In this document: piece after piece, positions 24,881 to 33,664 of the stretch
Numbering within the stretch: position 1 is the first letter of the stretch
Layout: each line of letters begins with the position of its first letter
Assembly (NCBI GenBank): GCA_016763855.1
Contig: JAESSY010000207.1
Location: 1-42,877, forward strand
Direction of reading: 5' to 3'
Length of the DNA: 42,877 bases
Source of the DNA: Pseudomonadales bacterium
Lineage (GTDB): Bacteria; Pseudomonadota; Gammaproteobacteria; Pseudomonadales; Azotimanducaceae
Program-made: the position numbers and the translations under genes
Notes under the pieces: generated by a model
Told to the model about the DNA's origin: nothing
Database searches by the model: none
Seen by the model: only the letters and a program-made list of their open reading frames with translations

Positions 24881-26248
24881 ATGCTACACCCCATAGACGA
24901 AGCTTATAGGGCATGGAGCCCAAAATCATGCCAGATGAGCTTGCGAGCCTGTGAAGTGTTTCCAGGTGGAGATACTAGAGCAAGTGCACATTACGATCCT
25001 TATCCCCTGACAATGCAAAAAGGTGAAGGTTGCTATCTTTATGATGTTGATGGGCACAAAATTCTCGACTTCATGAATAACTTCACTTCGATGATTCACG
25101 GTCACGGCAATGACAAGATTACCCGAGCAGTATCTGAACAAGTGGCTTTAGGAACGGCTTATGCGGCACCAAGCGAAGGCCAAATAGAACTCGCGGAACT
25201 TATTGTTAGCCGGGTAGCTTCGATTGATCAAATTAGATTTTGTAGTTCAGGCACCGAAGCCACCTTAATGGCGATTAGATGTGCCAGGGCATGCACAGGC
25301 AAGCAAAAAATTATGAAAATGGAAGGGGGGTATCACGGTAGTTATGAGCTAGCAGAAGTGAGTTTGATTCCAGAACCCAGCCTACGTGGCGAATTAGACC
25401 GGCCAAATTCTCTGGCGATTGATGGCAGTTTCCCAGATAGTGTTTTAAGCGATACGGTTGTTTGTCCATTTAACGAGCCTGATATGGCGAAACACTTGAT
25501 CGATGAATATGCCGATGAACTGGCAGCTGTCATTGTAGAACCTATCATGGGTTCTATGGGAATGATTCCAGCAACAAAGGCATTTTTAGAAACCCTTAAA
25601 AGTGTAACGAGTCAGCACGGTATTTTACTCATCTTTGATGAAGTCATCAGTTTGCGATTAAGTGGCGGCGGCGCGCAAGAAATCTTCGAAATCGAGCCAG
25701 ATCTTACTTGCATGGGGAAGATTATAGGTGGCGGACTGCCCATTGGGGCCGTTGGTGGAAAGCGTCAATATATGCAAATATTCGATCCAAGTAACCCTAA
25801 CAAAGTTTTCCACGCCAGCACCTTTAGTGGAAACGCATTGACGATGGCTGCAGGGTTCGCTGCCATGACATTGTATTCCGCATCAGAAGCAAAACGATTG
25901 AATCTTCTAGGCGAGAAGTTAAAGAACGGGTTTAATCAGGCGTTTCAACAAAGCGGCATTCACGGTCAGGCAACCGGTCTAGGATCTCTCGTAAATTTAC
26001 ATTTTACTGATCGCGATATCAATGATTCACGAGATGCATTATCCGGCATGATTGATGCGGGGCATTTCGGACGTCTCCTACATCTGTGCATGTTAAAACG
26101 AGGAGTGATGTCCGCAAGTCGTTTGATGTTCTGCGTCTCCAGCCCAATGAGAGAAGAAGAAATTAATTTTGCCATCACAGCACTACATGAATCGTTGGCA
26201 GAATTGAGACCTTACATTAAAGCGGAACGACCAAAGCTGTTAGCCTGA
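24881..26248 (+). CDS. Class III aminotransferase, glutamate-1-semialdehyde-aminomutase-like
   Basis: PLP fold-type I enzyme of 455 residues. FCSSGTEATLMAIRCAR binds the cofactor phosphate, MEGGYHGSYE is the family signature, LLIFDEVISLRL holds the PLP-pyridine Asp253, and K280 in CMGKIIGGGLPIGA is the Schiff-base lysine. The N terminus (FPGGDTRASAHYDPYPLTMQ) and GSA-like core place it in the HemL-type subgroup used for beta- and omega-amino acids rather than haem synthesis; true HemL would be about 425 residues and read KVIGGG similarly, so a small doubt remains. ATG 24881 follows AAGGA. It is divergent from the YkvI-like permease, sharing a 217-base control region. Confidence 0.86.
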   Translation: MLHPIDEAYRAWSPKSCQMSLRACEVFPGGDTRASAHYDPYPLTMQKGEGCYLYDVDGHKILDFMNNFTSMIHGHGNDKITRAVSEQVALGTAYAAPSEGQIELAELIVSRVASIDQIRFCSSGTEATLMAIRCARACTGKQKIMKMEGGYHGSYELAEVSLIPEPSLRGELDRPNSLAIDGSFPDSVLSDTVVCPFNEPDMAKHLIDEYADELAAVIVEPIMGSMGMIPATKAFLETLKSVTSQHGILLIFDEVISLRLSGGGAQEIFEIEPDLTCMGKIIGGGLPIGAVGGKRQYMQIFDPSNPNKVFHASTFSGNALTMAAGFAAMTLYSASEAKRLNLLGEKLKNGFNQAFQQSGIHGQATGLGSLVNLHFTDRDINDSRDALSGMIDAGHFGRLLHLCMLKRGVMSASRLMFCVSSPMREEEINFAITALHESLAELRPYIKAERPKLLA

Positions 26249-26261
26249 AGAGCCATCAATC

Positions 26262-26329
26262 TGACACTCCAAGCAATTTCAAACCATTAATCGCGAATCA
26301 TCTTCTTCGCAATTGTTTTGGAAGTGTCA
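26262..26329. other. Strong nested stem-loop in the intergenic region
   Basis: Four collinear helices nest in one element: TGACACT (26262-26268)/AGTGTCA (26323-26329), CCAA/TTGG, CAATT (26274-26278)/AATTG (26311-26315) and GCGAA (26293-26297)/TTCGC (26306-26310). The outer helices are interrupted only by small bulges. It starts 14 bases after the aminotransferase stop. No U tract follows on either strand, so it may stabilise the mRNA 3' end, be a structured RNA, or be a miniature inverted repeat. The rest of the 199-base gap holds no gene. Confidence 0.6.
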
Positions 26330-26447
26330 ACAAAAGGCTTCATACTGATACTCTACCTTGACATAGCCTCATATGAAGATAAATTGTAATTGAAACGGGC
26401 ATATCTGATTCAAGTTAGTGAGCTTGAAAATACAAGAGATAGCGATC

Positions 26448-27161
26448 ATGTTAGACGATCTGAAAGTAAAGACTCAATTTTTTATTGAACGTCAGTTGAT
26501 TAAGTTTGGGTACATCAAAGATGTCCATTTTACCTCAGAGGAACTCAGCACATTATTTGACACGCATTTACCAAAGCAATTCACCATTGAAGTCCTAGGA
26601 GGCACAGGTCAACTTGAGGTTACTGATGCCAATTTATCCATGCCGCTTGATGCGCATTGTTTTCATGTTCTCCTCAAATGCCAAATAGCAATTGAAATGC
26701 TTGGGAGTCGTGTCTACTCAGCAAACATTGATGCGGATATGACGGCAAAACCTGACTATTGCATCGAGACAAAAGTTGTACACTTAAATGAAATACAACT
26801 TAACGCATTGCAATTTATTAATGAAGAATTTTCCAGCATTGAAAAAGCGCAACAATCTGCACAAACACTTATACCCGATATCTTTAAGGACATCGTTAAG
26901 ACTACGCTTAACACCGCAATAGATATTTTCAGCACGCTCGCCGATACAGACATTAAGTCTGACATAAAGCTATATATGAATGGCAACCGACAAGATATAT
27001 TGGATTTCCACCAGAAAGATATCGAGAAAAGCCTAGTTCAATTGCTGAACGAACAAAGACTGCAATATCCAATGGATAACAGCAATATAAAAGGTAAATT
27101 ATTCACGGAACACGGCAAAGAAGTTTTAGTAGAAAATGGGCTGCTTTGGTTTAAATTTTAG
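26448..27161 (+). CDS. Protein of unknown function (DUF1439-like topology)
   Basis: The 237-residue protein has no signal peptide, transmembrane helix or recognised catalytic motif. It runs from a short helix (LDDLKVKTQFFIERQLIKFG) through an alternating beta-strand region (about 40-110: FTIEVLGGTGQLEV, HCFHVLLKCQIAIEM) to a helical part (FSSIEKAQQSAQTLIPDIFK) and a final strand (KEVLVENGLLWFKF). This order loosely recalls the YceB/DUF1439 lipid-binding-like lipoproteins, but there is no lipobox and I would not name it. ATG 26448 is preferred (AGAG about 10 bases upstream); GTG 26418 would add ten residues with no ribosome site. Confidence 0.7.
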   Translation: MLDDLKVKTQFFIERQLIKFGYIKDVHFTSEELSTLFDTHLPKQFTIEVLGGTGQLEVTDANLSMPLDAHCFHVLLKCQIAIEMLGSRVYSANIDADMTAKPDYCIETKVVHLNEIQLNALQFINEEFSSIEKAQQSAQTLIPDIFKDIVKTTLNTAIDIFSTLADTDIKSDIKLYMNGNRQDILDFHQKDIEKSLVQLLNEQRLQYPMDNSNIKGKLFTEHGKEVLVENGLLWFKF

Positions 27162-27205
27162 AGTAGAAAAAGCATGTCAGCTTAGGACATATTTCTGCAA
27201 GTATG

Positions 27206-27233
27206 TTGAAAAAATAGCACTTTAAGCTATACC
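27206..27233 (+). promoter_or_regulatory. Candidate promoter for the SPOR lipoprotein gene
   Basis: TTGAAA (27206-27211), a 16-base spacer and TATACC (27228-27233) lie about 43 bases ahead of the start codon at 27276. Confidence 0.4.
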
Positions 27234-27275
27234 TGTTATAGGGAATCAGATTTCCACATCAGGGACGATATAGAA

Positions 27276-27938
27276 ATGACCAACTTTATAAATTTAAAGC
27301 TATACAGGCAGGGTTTCTCTCTAATCTTGCTGTCTATGACATTATCATCTTGTGCGACAATAAATCGCTTTATACCTCATTTCAACAGCACCGAAGCTGA
27401 ATTTTCGAAGAAATATTACTCGAGTAGTACTCAGCAAAGTGGCTATCATTGTTATTCAAATGTGACGAATCAAACATGGCAATGTCAGAATCAGGCCTAT
27501 CCCGAAGAAGCGCTCTCGTTATCTGATGTAGGTTTACAAGAACGATCAGGGGTAATGTCAGCTACCCCTGAACAAAATATACCAACACATTCCTTTGTCG
27601 AACCTCTCTTTTTTACACCAGAACCTAAAATCAATCACAAGTCTCGCGAGATACTGAACAAGCCTGCAACATTCTTCGCCGTTCAATTACTGGCACTCAG
27701 TAATGAAGCTGCACTTCATCAATACGCAAAAAATAAACACATGGCTGACCCTCTTTACACTCAAATTGATGCGAAGGGACAGCACCTTTATGTGCTGTTA
27801 CTGGGTATCTATTCAGATCAGATCTCCGCTAAGAGAGCAAGTCAGCGATGGACAAGTAAAGGTGATCGAACTTCAAAGCCCTGGGTACGCGTTCTTGGCC
27901 CACTTCAAAACCAGATAGTACTTGCCTCAAGTGAATGA
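27276..27938 (+). CDS. Outer-membrane lipoprotein with C-terminal SPOR-like domain
   Basis: The 220-residue protein has a lipoprotein signal (MTLSSC, Cys26), a low-complexity linker (about 30-130) and a C-terminal domain of about 75 residues (FFAVQLLALSNEAALHQYA; HLYVLLLGIYSDQISAKRAS; PWVRVLGPLQ) with the beta-alpha-beta pattern of SPOR peptidoglycan-binding domains. SPOR domains bind glycan strands stripped of stem peptides, mostly at division septa, so a cell-envelope role is likely. The start ATG 27276 follows AGGGA. The SPOR assignment rests on pattern only, with the Gly-x-Y/F core (LGIYSD) as the best support. It appears transcribed alone. Confidence 0.72.
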   Translation: MTNFINLKLYRQGFSLILLSMTLSSCATINRFIPHFNSTEAEFSKKYYSSSTQQSGYHCYSNVTNQTWQCQNQAYPEEALSLSDVGLQERSGVMSATPEQNIPTHSFVEPLFFTPEPKINHKSREILNKPATFFAVQLLALSNEAALHQYAKNKHMADPLYTQIDAKGQHLYVLLLGIYSDQISAKRASQRWTSKGDRTSKPWVRVLGPLQNQIVLASSE

Positions 27939-28124
27939 AAGGGCGACACAACTAGTGTTATCTCAAAATTAGAAGGCTATACCGACTACCGCTACGCTCA
28001 AATAAATTAGACAATTATAGAAATCACCATCACTGTGACTTAGCAAATATTGTTGAAACTTGATCTTGAGCAAACATACAGTCAATATCATTGATAAATC
28101 TGTAAGCCTCTCTATGGCAAAATC

Positions 28125-28138
28125 TGTCTGTTTAGACA
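28125..28138. promoter_or_regulatory. Small dyad upstream of the second split-barrel gene
   Basis: TGTCT-GTTT-AGACA has perfect five-base arms, 15 bases upstream of the TTG start at 28154. It partly resembles half of the MarR palindrome at 15745 (both contain CTGTTTA), so co-regulation of the two paralogues is possible but weakly supported. Confidence 0.3.
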
Positions 28139-28153
28139 CTAGGAGCACATCCA

Positions 28154-28624
28154 TTGAAAATTCTGAAAATTGCTAGCCCCTTAATCCTTCTGATATTTGT
28201 TGTATTTTTATGGCTGGCACCAATCGGTCCCGTTCCTGGCATCTTTATCGGTGGCACTTTAACCGAGGTACCTGATTCCTGGGGTGTAACCAGTACGACT
28301 CATGAAATTCAGCTAAAAGTCGAGGGCGATATATTGCCGCGAGTGGTCACTATTTGGGTTATACAAGTAGATGGTGAGTTGCATATTATCGGCAGTAAAG
28401 AAGCTGGCTGGGTTTCCATTTTGGGCCAGGGTGGCGCTGTCCAAATGCGCCTTGGGGACAAGACCTATAATTTAAATGCTACTGTCGTAGCCTCAAATTT
28501 GGACATGATTGTAAAGCAATACAAGGACAAATATCGACCTGACTATCCTAATATTGTGGAGGGCATTCCTTCCCTTGAAGAAGCGCCAAATTACGCGATG
28601 GTCTACAAGTTAACGAAGGCCTAG
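28154..28624 (+). CDS. Membrane-anchored split-barrel-like protein, paralogue of 15290-15706
   Basis: The 156-residue protein starts at TTG 28154, supported by AGGAG eight bases upstream. An N-terminal hydrophobic segment (about 5-25) precedes a beta-rich domain with PRVVTIWVIQVDGELHIIGS, GWVSILGQGGAVQMRLGDKT and a following Y. The order (T-x-W-V-x-x-x-D-G, G-W, an R/L strand, G-x-x-x-x-Y) matches the protein at 15290-15706, so the two are paralogues by eye. It lies 29 bases ahead of the peptide-binding lipoprotein gene, suggesting an operon. Function unknown; FMN or F420 binding would be expected if the nitroreductase-like split-barrel guess is right. Confidence 0.68.
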   Translation: MKILKIASPLILLIFVVFLWLAPIGPVPGIFIGGTLTEVPDSWGVTSTTHEIQLKVEGDILPRVVTIWVIQVDGELHIIGSKEAGWVSILGQGGAVQMRLGDKTYNLNATVVASNLDMIVKQYKDKYRPDYPNIVEGIPSLEEAPNYAMVYKLTKA

Positions 28625-28653
28625 CCCAAGTACTCAAGATAGGAAGCAGCGAT

Positions 28654-30558
28654 ATGCTTGTAAACAAACTTAATGGCTTAAGTTTACTTTTATTACTGGG
28701 TGTTCTGGCAGCCTGCGATAAACCTAAAATCACTGAATCCTCGATCTACAATAATTCAGTAGAGGTAGAGACTTACTACCGCGAACATCCTGAACGCTTT
28801 GTATTTTCTACACTTGAGCAATTACCAGACAATCTAATCTGGCAGGATGGCTCTGATCTTCCTGTCTTTGGCGACCCTAGGGCCAAACGAGGTGGACAAC
28901 TGACACTGCGCCTTCAAACAATGCAACAAACCCTACGAGTAACGGGGCCGGATGCTAACGGTTCTTTGCGGGGACCGCTTTGGTCGGCAAATTCAGTTAA
29001 CCTGATTCATCGGCATCCTTGGAAAGACGGCTTCATCCCTGGTGTAGCAAAACAATGGGCGCTTGATCCCGAAGATAATCTAACTGTTTATTTAAGGCTC
29101 GATCCCGATGCAAGATGGAGTGATGGAAAGCCCGTCACTGTCGATGATCTGTTTTTCTCTTTGTATTTTTCATTATCCCCTCATCTTAAGTCCCCCGCAG
29201 TGAATAGAGTCACAGACGAAAATATTGGTCGCATTACACGATTCGATAAAGAAACCCTATCCATTACTCAAACAAAAGCTAGCCCAGACCTCCTCTCAGG
29301 GATTTCGAGTTTCCCCCTTTCACAAAAGGAATTTTATAAAGAGTTCGGTCCAGACTATGTTGACCGTTATCACTGGCGGTTCGCACCTGTCACTGGAGCC
29401 TATGTTCTAGACGAAAGTAAGGTTGATCGAGGCAGGGAAATCACCTTCGATCGCTTAGAGAATTGGTGGGCAGACAAAAAACCCTTCTATCAACACCGAT
29501 TTAATCCTGACAAGATGACCTACTTTGTTATCCGTGATGACAACAAAGCTTTTGAAGCTTTTTTCAAGGGAGATGTCGACTGGCACTTCCTGAATCAGAC
29601 CTCGCTCTGGCATGACCGTGCGGATGATGCGCCCATTCAAGATGGATACATTGAACGAGCTTGGATTTACCACGATCTTCCAACAGGTACCAGCGGCATC
29701 CACATGAACGCACTTCACCCGCTGCTTACAGACATAAACTTGCGAACGGGCATTCAACATGCAGTCAATTATGAAAAGGTGAATGAAGGCTTATATCGCG
29801 GTGACCGGCGACGCATTAGATCTTTTGCTGATGGATATGGCGACTATTCACACCCTACACTCAAGGCCCGTCACTTTGATTTAGACAAGGCAGTTGCGTA
29901 TTTTAAACAAGCTGGCTATACCAGTCGGGGCAGCGACGGTATTTTTGTCAATGGGTCAAATCAGAGGCTATCTTTCGTTCTCAGCATTGCAAATCGATCT
30001 GACGAGCCTACTCAAGCGACTATCCTGAAGGAGGAGGCACAAAAAGCGGGACTTGAACTTAATATTGAAGTCTTGGACTCAACGGCCTTCTTTACTAAAA
30101 TCTTCGAGAAAAAACATCAGATGGCCCTTCATGGCTGGAATACTGGCTACTCACCTTTACCCACATTTGAATGGGAATTGCGGGGGAAGGATGCCGGAAA
30201 GCCCGGAAACTACAACACAACCAATATTAAAAGTGATCCGCTTGATGCGCTTCTCACGAAGTGGGATTCTCTTTCAGAACCACGATTGGCTCAAGCAATT
30301 TCCCACAAAGTGCAGGAAGAAATTCATAATTTTGCGGCATGGATTCCCGGACTAACAGCTGACTACAACCGTCTCGGTTACTGGCGCTGGGTTAGATGGC
30401 CTGAATACTTCCAAGTGCCAAGATACTTTTTTTTCGCTGAATCCGGCGTGTTTTGGATTGATACTAACATTAGACAAGAGACAGATGATGCCAAAAAATC
30501 AGGCCGTACAATGCCGCCTGTATCGAAAGTCTATGACCGATGGAAGGACAAGGAGTAA
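28654..30558 (+). CDS. Oligopeptide-type ABC transporter solute-binding lipoprotein (SBP family 5)
   Basis: Extracytoplasmic binding protein of 634 residues for peptide-like solutes. The lipobox is LAAC (Cys21) with Asp at +2, the classical Lol-avoidance signal, so it should stay on the inner membrane. SBP_bac_5 features: VAKQWALDPEDNLTVYLRLD, ARWSDGKPVTVDDLFFSLYF, and later DLDKAVAYFKQAGY and QRLSFVLSIAN. Length and flow resemble YejA-type binding proteins. AGGAAG seven bases upstream supports ATG 28654. No permease or ATPase genes flank it, so it either serves a distant transporter or has a non-transport role. Confidence 0.88.
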   Translation: MLVNKLNGLSLLLLLGVLAACDKPKITESSIYNNSVEVETYYREHPERFVFSTLEQLPDNLIWQDGSDLPVFGDPRAKRGGQLTLRLQTMQQTLRVTGPDANGSLRGPLWSANSVNLIHRHPWKDGFIPGVAKQWALDPEDNLTVYLRLDPDARWSDGKPVTVDDLFFSLYFSLSPHLKSPAVNRVTDENIGRITRFDKETLSITQTKASPDLLSGISSFPLSQKEFYKEFGPDYVDRYHWRFAPVTGAYVLDESKVDRGREITFDRLENWWADKKPFYQHRFNPDKMTYFVIRDDNKAFEAFFKGDVDWHFLNQTSLWHDRADDAPIQDGYIERAWIYHDLPTGTSGIHMNALHPLLTDINLRTGIQHAVNYEKVNEGLYRGDRRRIRSFADGYGDYSHPTLKARHFDLDKAVAYFKQAGYTSRGSDGIFVNGSNQRLSFVLSIANRSDEPTQATILKEEAQKAGLELNIEVLDSTAFFTKIFEKKHQMALHGWNTGYSPLPTFEWELRGKDAGKPGNYNTTNIKSDPLDALLTKWDSLSEPRLAQAISHKVQEEIHNFAAWIPGLTADYNRLGYWRWVRWPEYFQVPRYFFFAESGVFWIDTNIRQETDDAKKSGRTMPPVSKVYDRWKDKE

Positions 30559-30594
30559 GGATCCCAAAAATTGTTTACGCGCTTGACGGAGATA

Positions 30595-31362
30595 CTATGT
30601 CGCGCTAACGCCGCCGTCGGCCATATACACCCCTCCAGTAAGAAATTTACTTTCATCACTTGATAAAAATAACATAAGATTAGCAATGTCTTCAGGTTGA
30701 CCATAGCGCGCAAGCGGGATGGAACTTGCAATAGCATCGTGGGCAGCCGCCTGAGAATCAGGAATAATCCCCACTTCTAACCTCCTCATCATTAAAGTTT
30801 CCGTAGGACTTGGATTCACACAGTTAACCCTAATATTATCAACAGCACCCTCCAATGCAGCATTCCGCATAAGCCCTATAACCGCATGTTTACTGGTAGA
30901 ATATGCGCATAACCGAGACGTGCCTTTTATACCGGTGGTTGATGAAGTTATAATAATACTTCCGCCTCCTCTTTTTTGAAAAGCAGCAAACGCGTATTTC
31001 ATGCTCAACCAAACACCCTTAACATTGACGGCCATAACCTTATCAAAGGTTTTTTCGCTGTATTCCATCATGGGACTCACATCCCCCTCTATCCCTGCAT
31101 TGGCAAGCAAGATATCAATTCCGCCATATCGTTCAACAGCGACCTCGATGAAAGCCTCGCTATCTACAGCACTGGTAACATCGGCTGCAAAGCCACTGAT
31201 CTGATTAGAATCTATATCTTCAATTTCTGAATCTAGTGTAGTTTGGTCAAGATCTACTAATAAGACTTGCGCGCCCTCTGCAACAAATCGTCTCGCAGCA
31301 ACACTGCCAATCCCACCTGCGCCGCCAGTAATGACTGCAACCTTGCCATCTAATCGTCCCAT
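30595..31362 (-). CDS. Short-chain dehydrogenase/reductase
   Basis: Classical NAD(P)(H) oxidoreductase of 255 residues with intact motifs: ITGGAGGIGSVAARRF (cofactor), LVDLD (acidic residue favouring NAD), ADVTS, LLANAGIEG, the catalytic Ser in IITSSTTGI, YSTSK, and the typical C terminus FLTGGVYMADGG. ATG 31362 begins the usual MGRLDGKVAVITGG; GTG 31371 would add three residues. The gene converges on the solute-binding protein gene and diverges from the alpha/beta hydrolase at 31548, with which it could share a 185-base promoter region. Substrate unknown. Confidence 0.9.
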   Translation of the reverse strand: MGRLDGKVAVITGGAGGIGSVAARRFVAEGAQVLLVDLDQTTLDSEIEDIDSNQISGFAADVTSAVDSEAFIEVAVERYGGIDILLANAGIEGDVSPMMEYSEKTFDKVMAVNVKGVWLSMKYAFAAFQKRGGGSIIITSSTTGIKGTSRLCAYSTSKHAVIGLMRNAALEGAVDNIRVNCVNPSPTETLMMRRLEVGIIPDSQAAAHDAIASSIPLARYGQPEDIANLMLFLSSDESKFLTGGVYMADGGVSAT

Positions 31363-31547
31363 ATTGAACACTCATCTTTCTAAGAATGTGGTTTTGTTCA
31401 AGAGTATAGCTCGCCAAGCTCTGACATTTGTAAACAATTACCCACTCGCCACCAAATTATTGACGCTTGCCATATTACATCTTTTGCAATCTTAAAACAA
31501 TTCGGCATAAATGGATCTTCGTAGAATTTGTAAATCGGGCGATCATT

Positions 31548-32363
31548 ATGGCTTCAAGAATATTAAGTACTAATTTTGGCAACATCGCCATTGAAGAAAG
31601 CGCAGGTCGAGGAACACCTCTCCTCTTCATCCATGGCAATTCCAGCTGCAAAGAAATTTTTAAGCATCAATTTGCTGGCGCTATTGGTGAGAAATACCAT
31701 TGCATCGCAATGGATTTACCTGGGCATGGAGAATCTGACAATGCACATGATCCAGAACAAACCTACACCATCCCCAGATATGCAGATGTCGCAATCGCCG
31801 TAATGGAAAACCTCAACTTATCATCCTATGCAATTTTAGGGTGGTCGCTCGGTGGACACATTGGCATTGAAATGATGTCACGAGCTACTGATGTAAAAGG
31901 ACTTCTGATATCAGGCACACCACCCGTCGGTAGCGACCCTAACGATATGTCTTCTGCTTTTAGACCGACAGAACACATGGCATTTACAGGTCAGGAAATT
32001 CTCAGCGACGAGCAAGCAGAACAGTACGCCCATGCGACTTGTGGCAGCGGCCCTCGCTATGAGTGTTTTCTTGGAGATGCCGTAAGGCGCACGGACGGAC
32101 GCGCAAGAAGAATAATGATGGAAGCGGCCATGAGAGGTGAAGGCGTTGATCAAAAAAATGAAGTCATGGACAATGAGACCCCTCTCGCTATCATTAACGG
32201 TGCAGATGAAGCCATGATAAATAACGAATATCTCACAACGATCGAGTACAAAAATCTTTGGGAAGAAACTGTACATCTAATTGAAAATGCAGGACATGCT
32301 CCTTTCTTGGAATCTCCACATGACTTTGATGTTCTGTTAGATCGGTTTATGCGTTCTCTGTGA
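31548..32363 (+). CDS. Alpha/beta hydrolase
   Basis: Serine hydrolase of about 271 residues. LLFIHGNSSCKEIF is the oxyanion-loop HG motif, MDLPGHGESD is strand 4, and GWSLGGHIG carries the nucleophile S100. The acid is likely Asp in IINGADEAMIN and the base His in ENAGHAPFLE. It resembles carboxylesterase and 3-oxoadipate enol-lactonase-type hydrolases; the substrate cannot be decided. ATG 31548 gives a normal family start; TTG 31467 would add 27 residues with no homology feel. The stop codon is at 32361-32363 and lies inside a 14-bp tandem duplication (32354-32381). Confidence 0.87.
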   Translation: MASRILSTNFGNIAIEESAGRGTPLLFIHGNSSCKEIFKHQFAGAIGEKYHCIAMDLPGHGESDNAHDPEQTYTIPRYADVAIAVMENLNLSSYAILGWSLGGHIGIEMMSRATDVKGLLISGTPPVGSDPNDMSSAFRPTEHMAFTGQEILSDEQAEQYAHATCGSGPRYECFLGDAVRRTDGRARRIMMEAAMRGEGVDQKNEVMDNETPLAIINGADEAMINNEYLTTIEYKNLWEETVHLIENAGHAPFLESPHDFDVLLDRFMRSL

Positions 32364-32381
32364 TTCATTCTTTGTGATTCA
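32354..32381 (+). repeat. 14-bp tandem duplication across a stop codon
   Basis: TTCTCTGTGATTCA (32354-32367) and TTCTTTGTGATTCA (32368-32381) are adjacent and differ at one base. The unit contains the TGA stop of the hydrolase gene. Confidence 0.65.
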
Positions 32382-32701
32382 GAGTAATGATTCTAAAAGT
32401 GTTGAACAACAAATTTCGAATAGATCTTTATCCAGTATTGCAGCAGGTTCAAGACAACACTCGATTTTTGAAAGGCACCGTATAGCAGATTAATGTTAGC
32501 ACGCATCATGATGATGACTAAGAGTTACCAACGCTATTGACGGACAAACTCGGACATCGCCGCTTAAGAAACCTGGTGAACAGCCCCTTCACTTCCGTAG
32601 CAGTATAGAACTCATTACACTGACCCATCAATCCTTGACCCAAGTCAATTCAATAATCTTAACTCTACTTATAATTACTGCCATTCAATATTGGAGGAAT
32701 T
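32382..32701. other. 320-base gap with no recognised gene
   Basis: No convincing reading frame is seen on either strand. It holds a TATAAT box (32670-32675) without a good -35 element and, just before the next start, the strong ribosome site GGAGGAATT. It may be the leader of the outer-membrane protein gene; a decayed gene remnant cannot be excluded. Confidence 0.5.
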
Positions 32702-33586
32702 ATGAAAAACATTGTAATAAAGCTAAGTCTGGTTCTATTGTTTGCGGCGCAAAGCGCACTCGCTGTAGACTTCCACGGCTCTCTTGGTGAAGGAAAACAC
32801 ACTCGATATATTCCACCTATTTCAAACCCCCTGTTCAATGAAACGCCTTTCATCACAACAGAGTTGAGACCCATTATTCTTATTAACGAGATTCCCGATG
32901 ACTTTGTTACCACAGGTGGAACGATCAAAATTATAGCCGCAGAAATCCGAGTTGCGCTAAGTGATCGCCTCGGTTTTATCGCGTCAAAAGACGGTTATGC
33001 CGACATTGATTTTGATGCTGTATTGCCTGATGAAACTGGGTCAGCGAATATTTCCCTGGGTCTTAAATACGCTATTTTCTCAGACCCTTCTACCGGGAGT
33101 ATCTTTACGGTTGGCTTGGAATATGAAGCTCCAATTGGAACCCTAGAAACAGGCGGAATTGATTTACAGGGCCAAGGCGACGGCTTCATCGATACGTTTA
33201 TCTCAGGTGCAACCACCGTAGGTCGATGGGGCATTCAAGGCAATGCTGGTTACAATAAAGCGCTGGATGACGAACATGACAGTTCATTACTCCACCTCTC
33301 CGGGCACGTAAATTACATGGTTAACGACTGGTTTTTTCCGACACTCGAGCTAAATGTGTTCACAACTAGAGCGGCTGGTGAGCGACTGCCCTTCGATTTC
33401 GAAGGAATCGATCTCGTCAATTTCGGCAGTAGCAATGCCAACGGTACTGTAACTACGATGGCTGTAGGCGCACGCTTCATATTCAATGACAATATGATGT
33501 TTGGTGTTGCTTACGAAGCACCGGTATCAAATCGTAAAGATATAATGGATCACAGATTTTACTTCGATATGGTTTGGCATTTTTAA
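32702..33586 (+). CDS. Secreted outer-membrane-type beta-barrel protein of unknown function
   Basis: The 294-residue protein has a clean signal peptide (MKNIVIKLSLVLLFAAQSALA, then VDFHG). The mature part is rich in alternating beta strands (FTVGLEYEAPIG, GIQGNAGYNKAL, VNYMVNDWFFPTLELN, TTMAVGARFIFNDNMMFGVA, then YEAPV) and ends in FYFDMVWHF, a C-terminal aromatic strand recognised by the Bam machinery. I infer an outer-membrane barrel of about 12-14 strands. No named family is recognised. The start is secure from GGAGG and the signal peptide. It is monocistronic, ending at a hairpin terminator. Confidence 0.8.
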   Translation: MKNIVIKLSLVLLFAAQSALAVDFHGSLGEGKHTRYIPPISNPLFNETPFITTELRPIILINEIPDDFVTTGGTIKIIAAEIRVALSDRLGFIASKDGYADIDFDAVLPDETGSANISLGLKYAIFSDPSTGSIFTVGLEYEAPIGTLETGGIDLQGQGDGFIDTFISGATTVGRWGIQGNAGYNKALDDEHDSSLLHLSGHVNYMVNDWFFPTLELNVFTTRAAGERLPFDFEGIDLVNFGSSNANGTVTTMAVGARFIFNDNMMFGVAYEAPVSNRKDIMDHRFYFDMVWHF

Positions 33587-33595
33587 AAGATGCTT

Positions 33596-33627
33596 TGCCA
33601 TCCATATTCCCCCGAAATTGGATGGCA
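33596..33627. terminator. Hairpin between convergent genes, probable bidirectional terminator
   Basis: TGCCATCC (33596-33603) and GGATGGCA (33620-33627) form a perfect eight-pair stem with a 16-base loop, ten bases past the stop of the outer-membrane protein and ahead of the convergent EAL gene. TTGCATTTT follows on the plus strand; the T run is short. Confidence 0.6.
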
Positions 33628-33664
33628 TTGCATTTTGAAACAAATCCTACCATGAGAGATTTGA

